A DNA stretch of 60,822 nt from Neobacillus novalis NBRC 102450 (GTDB lineage: Bacteria > Bacillota > Bacilli > Bacillales > Cytobacillaceae), in contig NZ_BCVP01000039.1 of assembly GCF_001591805.1 (NCBI RefSeq), positions 1 to 60,822 of the forward strand. The letters are read 5' to 3'. Shown piece by piece: positions 58,264-60,822 of the stretch. Position 1 is the first letter of the stretch. Every line of letters begins with the position of its first letter. Under the pieces are notes generated by a model, which saw nothing but the letters and a program-made list of their open reading frames with translations, ran no database searches and was not told where the DNA came from. Position numbers and translations under genes: made by a program.

Positions 58264-58557
58264 TTATGAATCCTTAAGTAAACTTTTCACTTTTTCTTCG
58301 GACAAATTTGTCATTTTCATCACTCCCAGGATTTGATCCATTTCGTCCACATTAAGAACATTAGCCGACATAGTTAAAATAAAAGCAAGAATTTGACTTT
58401 GCTTCTCCTGATCCTTTATTTTGCCAGAAATATATGCTGAATCAAGCGTTATATCTGAACGTGACTTTTTACTATTCATAAAAGGTAATAGAACTAGTTT
58501 TCCCATATCCGCTTCCGATAACTCTTCACTTGATTCAATTTTTTTCCATAACTCAAT
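58264..58557 (-). pseudogene. C-terminal fragment of an Rpn/PD-(D/E)XK transposase-like nuclease
   Basis: The frame is open from 58557, just after a stop, and reads I-E-L-W-K-K-I-E-S-S-E-E-L-S-E-A-D, then L-V-L-L-P-F-M-N-S-K-K, then E-K-Q-S-Q-I-L-A-F-I-L-T-M-S-A-N and V-M-K-M-T-N-L-S-E-E-K-V. This is the C-terminal pattern of Rpn-family recombination-promoting nucleases (DUF4351-type tails). The nuclease domain is missing. From an ATG at 58506 an 80-residue protein is possible. It is probably a relic of a mobile element. Confidence 0.6.
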
Positions 58558-58628
58558 TTAATCATATTCTTGGAAAAAGATACAAATACTATTTTCGTTT
58601 GTATGATTTTGATAAGGAGGTTTATCGA

Positions 58629-60575
58629 TTGGTTAAACAAGTTTCCATCTTTTTAGTTTCCATGCTGGTCGTGGTTGGACAGTTCCTACCTTTACATGCC
58701 GATGCCAAAAAGGCAGACGGGACTGTTCAGCTACGCTTGCTTGAAACGACCGATATTCATGCTTTTTTAGCAAATTATGATTATTATCAGACAAAACAAG
58801 ACGATAAGGTTGGTCTGGTGAAAACCGCTACCCTCATCAAACAGGCACGAAATGAAGTGAAAAATTCAATGTTGTTTGATAATGGGGATGAGATTCAAGG
58901 GAATCCTCTAGGGGATTATGTCGCAAAAGTAAAGGGATTAAAAAAAGGCGATGTCCATCCTGTTTATCGTGCCTTTAATCTATTAGGTTACGACGCCACC
59001 ACAGTGGGCAACCATGAATTTAATTATGGGCTGGACTTTTTAGCCGAAACCCTTAATGATGCCAGAATGCCTGTTGTGAATGCGAATGTTTATAAAGCAG
59101 GAACAGATAAGCCTTATTTTGAACCATACGTCATTTTGAATAAAAAGGTTATCGATAATCGTGGAAAAAAGCAAATGATCAAAGTAGGGGTGATTGGCTT
59201 TGTAACACCACAGATTATGGAATGGGATAAAGCTAATTTAGAAGGAAAAGTGGAGACGAAATCCATTGCGGAGTCCGCGAAAAAATATGTTCCGATGTTG
59301 AAAAAGAAGGGGGCCAATGTCATTGTTGCCCTTGCACATACGGGAATAAGCGGGGAGCCTTATCAGCCTGGAATGGAGAATGCGGCTTACTATTTAACAC
59401 AAATAAAAGACATTGATGCCGTTTTGACTGGCCACCAACATAACACCTTCCCAGGCCCGATTTATAAAGATTTAGCGAATACGAATCTTGAGAAAGGAAC
59501 TATTAATGGGAAACCGGTAGTAATGGCGGGAGCATTCGGCAGTCATCTTGGAGTCATTGACCTCCAATTACAGAAGCAGCGTGGAAAGTGGAATGTGGTT
59601 GACAGTAAGGCCGCATTAAGACCGATTGTCGATGCAGAGGGTAAATCGATTGTGCAAACAGATGAGAAATTAATGAAGGCGATATTACCAGAGCATGAAG
59701 GAACGATTAAATATGTTAATCAACCTGTCGGAGAAACGACGGCTCCAATATTTAGCTATTTTTCGCTCGTTCAGGATGATCCTTCTGTTCAAATTGTAAA
59801 TAACGCACAGACTGATTATTTAGTGGAAAAATTAAAAGACCCAGCCTACAGTAAGTATGCGGGTATTCCTGTTCTTTCAGCAGCAGCGCCATTTAAAGCA
59901 GGCGGTCGTAACGGTCCTGATTATTATACGGATATTCCTGCGGGAACGCTGGCGATTAAAAATGTCGCGGACCTATATTTGTATCCGAATACGCTTCAGG
60001 CAAAAATCGTGAATGGGGCACAGCTCAAAGAATGGCTGGAAATGAGTGCTGGGCAATTCAATCAGCTGGATCCAACTAAAACGGGCGAGCAGCCGTTAAT
60101 TAATCCGGATTTTCCATCGTTTAATTTTGATGTGATTGATGGTGTGCAGTATCAAATCGATGTGACAAAACCGGCTAAATATGATGGTAACGGAAATGTA
60201 ATCAATGCAGGGGCAAGTCGAATTGTCAATCTCACGTATCAAGGTAAGCCTGTTACAGGAAACCAACAATTTATCGTCGCGACAAATAACTACCGTGCTT
60301 CTAGCACCACTTTCCCTGGAGTTAGTCAGGGCGAAATCGTCTTAAAGGCTCCAGATGAAAATCGGCAAATTGTCACGAACTATATTCAAGAACATAAAAC
60401 AATTAATCCGTCGGCTGACCAAAACTGGTCGTTTGTAAAATTCAAAGGTACTGTGGTACCGGTGTTTGATTCATCACCAAAGGCACAAAATTACCTTAGT
60501 CAGTACCCTAATATTAAGTATATTGGACCATCTAGTGGGGGATTTGCAAAATATTCGATTGATTTAATGGAATAA
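58629..60575 (+). CDS. Secreted 2',3'-cyclic-nucleotide 2'-phosphodiesterase / 5'-nucleotidase-family protein
   Basis: 648 residues from a TTG at 58629 with AAGGAGG eight bases upstream; an ATG frame from 58530 adds 33 residues without a site and out of family. A signal peptide (K-Q-V-S-I-F-L-V-S-M-L-V-V-V-G) sends it outside the cell. The metallophosphoesterase domain has T-T-D-I-H, N-G-D-E-I-Q-G, V-G-N-H-E-F, A-H-T-G-I and T-G-H-Q-H-N; a 5'-nucleotidase C-terminal domain follows from about 380. CpdB/YfkN relatives release phosphate and nucleosides from extracellular nucleotides. No cell-wall anchor is seen. Confidence 0.92.
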   Translation: MVKQVSIFLVSMLVVVGQFLPLHADAKKADGTVQLRLLETTDIHAFLANYDYYQTKQDDKVGLVKTATLIKQARNEVKNSMLFDNGDEIQGNPLGDYVAKVKGLKKGDVHPVYRAFNLLGYDATTVGNHEFNYGLDFLAETLNDARMPVVNANVYKAGTDKPYFEPYVILNKKVIDNRGKKQMIKVGVIGFVTPQIMEWDKANLEGKVETKSIAESAKKYVPMLKKKGANVIVALAHTGISGEPYQPGMENAAYYLTQIKDIDAVLTGHQHNTFPGPIYKDLANTNLEKGTINGKPVVMAGAFGSHLGVIDLQLQKQRGKWNVVDSKAALRPIVDAEGKSIVQTDEKLMKAILPEHEGTIKYVNQPVGETTAPIFSYFSLVQDDPSVQIVNNAQTDYLVEKLKDPAYSKYAGIPVLSAAAPFKAGGRNGPDYYTDIPAGTLAIKNVADLYLYPNTLQAKIVNGAQLKEWLEMSAGQFNQLDPTKTGEQPLINPDFPSFNFDVIDGVQYQIDVTKPAKYDGNGNVINAGASRIVNLTYQGKPVTGNQQFIVATNNYRASSTTFPGVSQGEIVLKAPDENRQIVTNYIQEHKTINPSADQNWSFVKFKGTVVPVFDSSPKAQNYLSQYPNIKYIGPSSGGFAKYSIDLME

Positions 60576-60602
60576 CCAGTGTTTGATTGCTCCAATGGAG
60601 AA

Positions 60603-60637
60603 GGCTGCCCTAATGAATTTTGGGGCAGCCATTTTTG
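60603..60637 (+). terminator. Terminator of the phosphoesterase gene
   Basis: Arms GGCTGCCC / GGGCAGCC with a 12-base loop, then ATTTTTG, 27 bases after the stop. Confidence 0.85.
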
Positions 60638-60747
60638 AAACGACTTTGAGAATTGTTCAGCCCCAGTATCCTGCATTTTCCAGTTGCAATCTATTGCAAA
60701 GAGATTAATAATGCCCGAGAAAGCGGAAAAAGGGTCATCACGGTCAT

Positions 60748-60786
60748 AGTGCCCGTGAGCTAGGGAAAAAGCCAAGAACGGGCACT
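60748..60786. repeat. AGTGCCCGT...ACGGGCACT imperfect palindrome
   Basis: Nine-base arms AGTGCCCGT and ACGGGCACT surround GAGCTAGGGAAAAAGCC, and a third AGTGCCC lies near 60800. It resembles purine-rich dispersed repeats of Bacillus genomes and may continue past the window end. Confidence 0.6.
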
Positions 60787-60822
60787 CAGGGAGGTCCAAA
60801 GTGCCCATGAACAAAGGAAAGA

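Noticed and set aside
58530..58628. N-terminal extension of the secreted phosphoesterase
   Set aside because: The strong AAGGAGG site and signal peptide support the TTG at 58629; the extension overlaps the Rpn remnant on the other strand.
60500..60814. 104-residue minus-strand ORF at the window end
   Set aside because: Overlaps the phosphoesterase C-terminus, terminator and a repeat; no ribosome binding site or family features.

Overview
The window looks like chromosome from a low-GC, Gram-positive, spore-former-type Bacillaceae (Bacillus/Neobacillus-like). Evidence is AT-rich coding sequence, strong AAGGAGG-type ribosome binding sites with many TTG/GTG starts, clear relatives of Bacillus subtilis genes (xpt-pbuX with a guanine riboswitch, class III fbp, catDE/catR, YfiT, YflT-type general stress protein, SigB-type promoters), and several families of short intergenic palindromes typical of this group. 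No tRNA, rRNA, CRISPR array or complete prophage was found. All identifications come from reading the sequence; no database search was possible.

Layout. 1-2.1 kb: end of an rlaP-like nucleotidyltransferase gene, a small zinc-ribbon-like protein, and a frameshifted coiA. 2.6-6.8 kb: a type IV restriction (McrBC-like) cassette with a small putative HTH protein in front. 7-10 kb: a dnaD fragment, an isochorismatase-fold hydrolase, YfiT and an Eis-like acetyltransferase. 10.4-12.3 kb: a TnpB-only IS200/IS605-type element with a right-end hairpin and a likely omega RNA. 12.7-16 kb: a hypothetical protein, YceI and fbp. 16.5-25 kb: flavin and redox genes. An HxlR regulator diverges from two luciferase-like monooxygenases and an FMN reductase, with a single-domain flavokinase and a HesB-like protein downstream. 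A second HxlR/FMN-reductase pair has an almost identical operator. An aldo/keto reductase and a cysteine-less isochorismatase-fold protein lie around them. 25.3-25.6 kb: a cysteine/glycine-rich peptide resembling heterocycloanthracin/sonorensin-type bacteriocin precursors. 26-31.6 kb: hypothetical proteins, a MESH1-like HD hydrolase, degenerate fragments, and a MarR/quinone-reductase divergent pair. 31.8-33.9 kb: pbuX-xpt under a guanine riboswitch. 34-37.4 kb: an SDR, an alpha/beta hydrolase, a FusB-type EF-G-binding protein and a CD3324-like protein. 37.5-41.1 kb: a sulfonate/taurine-type ABC transporter followed by cysteine synthase. 42-49 kb: an RNase J paralogue, acetyltransferases, a VOC protein, a phosphotransferase, a PfpI-type and a YflT-type stress protein (both behind SigB promoters), and a metallophosphoesterase with an SH3-like tail. 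49.4-57.2 kb: catR-catD-catE with an FMN reductase, a DeoR-HAD pair, DinB, a flavodoxin-fold oxidoreductase, a third HxlR-type regulator followed by a chimeric gene remnant, and pirin. 57.8-60.6 kb: YggT, an Rpn-type nuclease remnant and a secreted 5'-nucleotidase-family phosphoesterase.

Theme. Four HxlR/CatR-type regulators and one MarR sit next to flavin reductases, monooxygenases, catechol dioxygenase, quinone-reductase-like proteins, pirin and a YfiT-type thiol transferase. I infer that much of the window is an accessory region for handling electrophiles, quinones and aromatic compounds. It is interleaved with defence and mobile elements (McrBC, TnpB, IS3 and Rpn remnants) and a possible modified-peptide bacteriocin gene.
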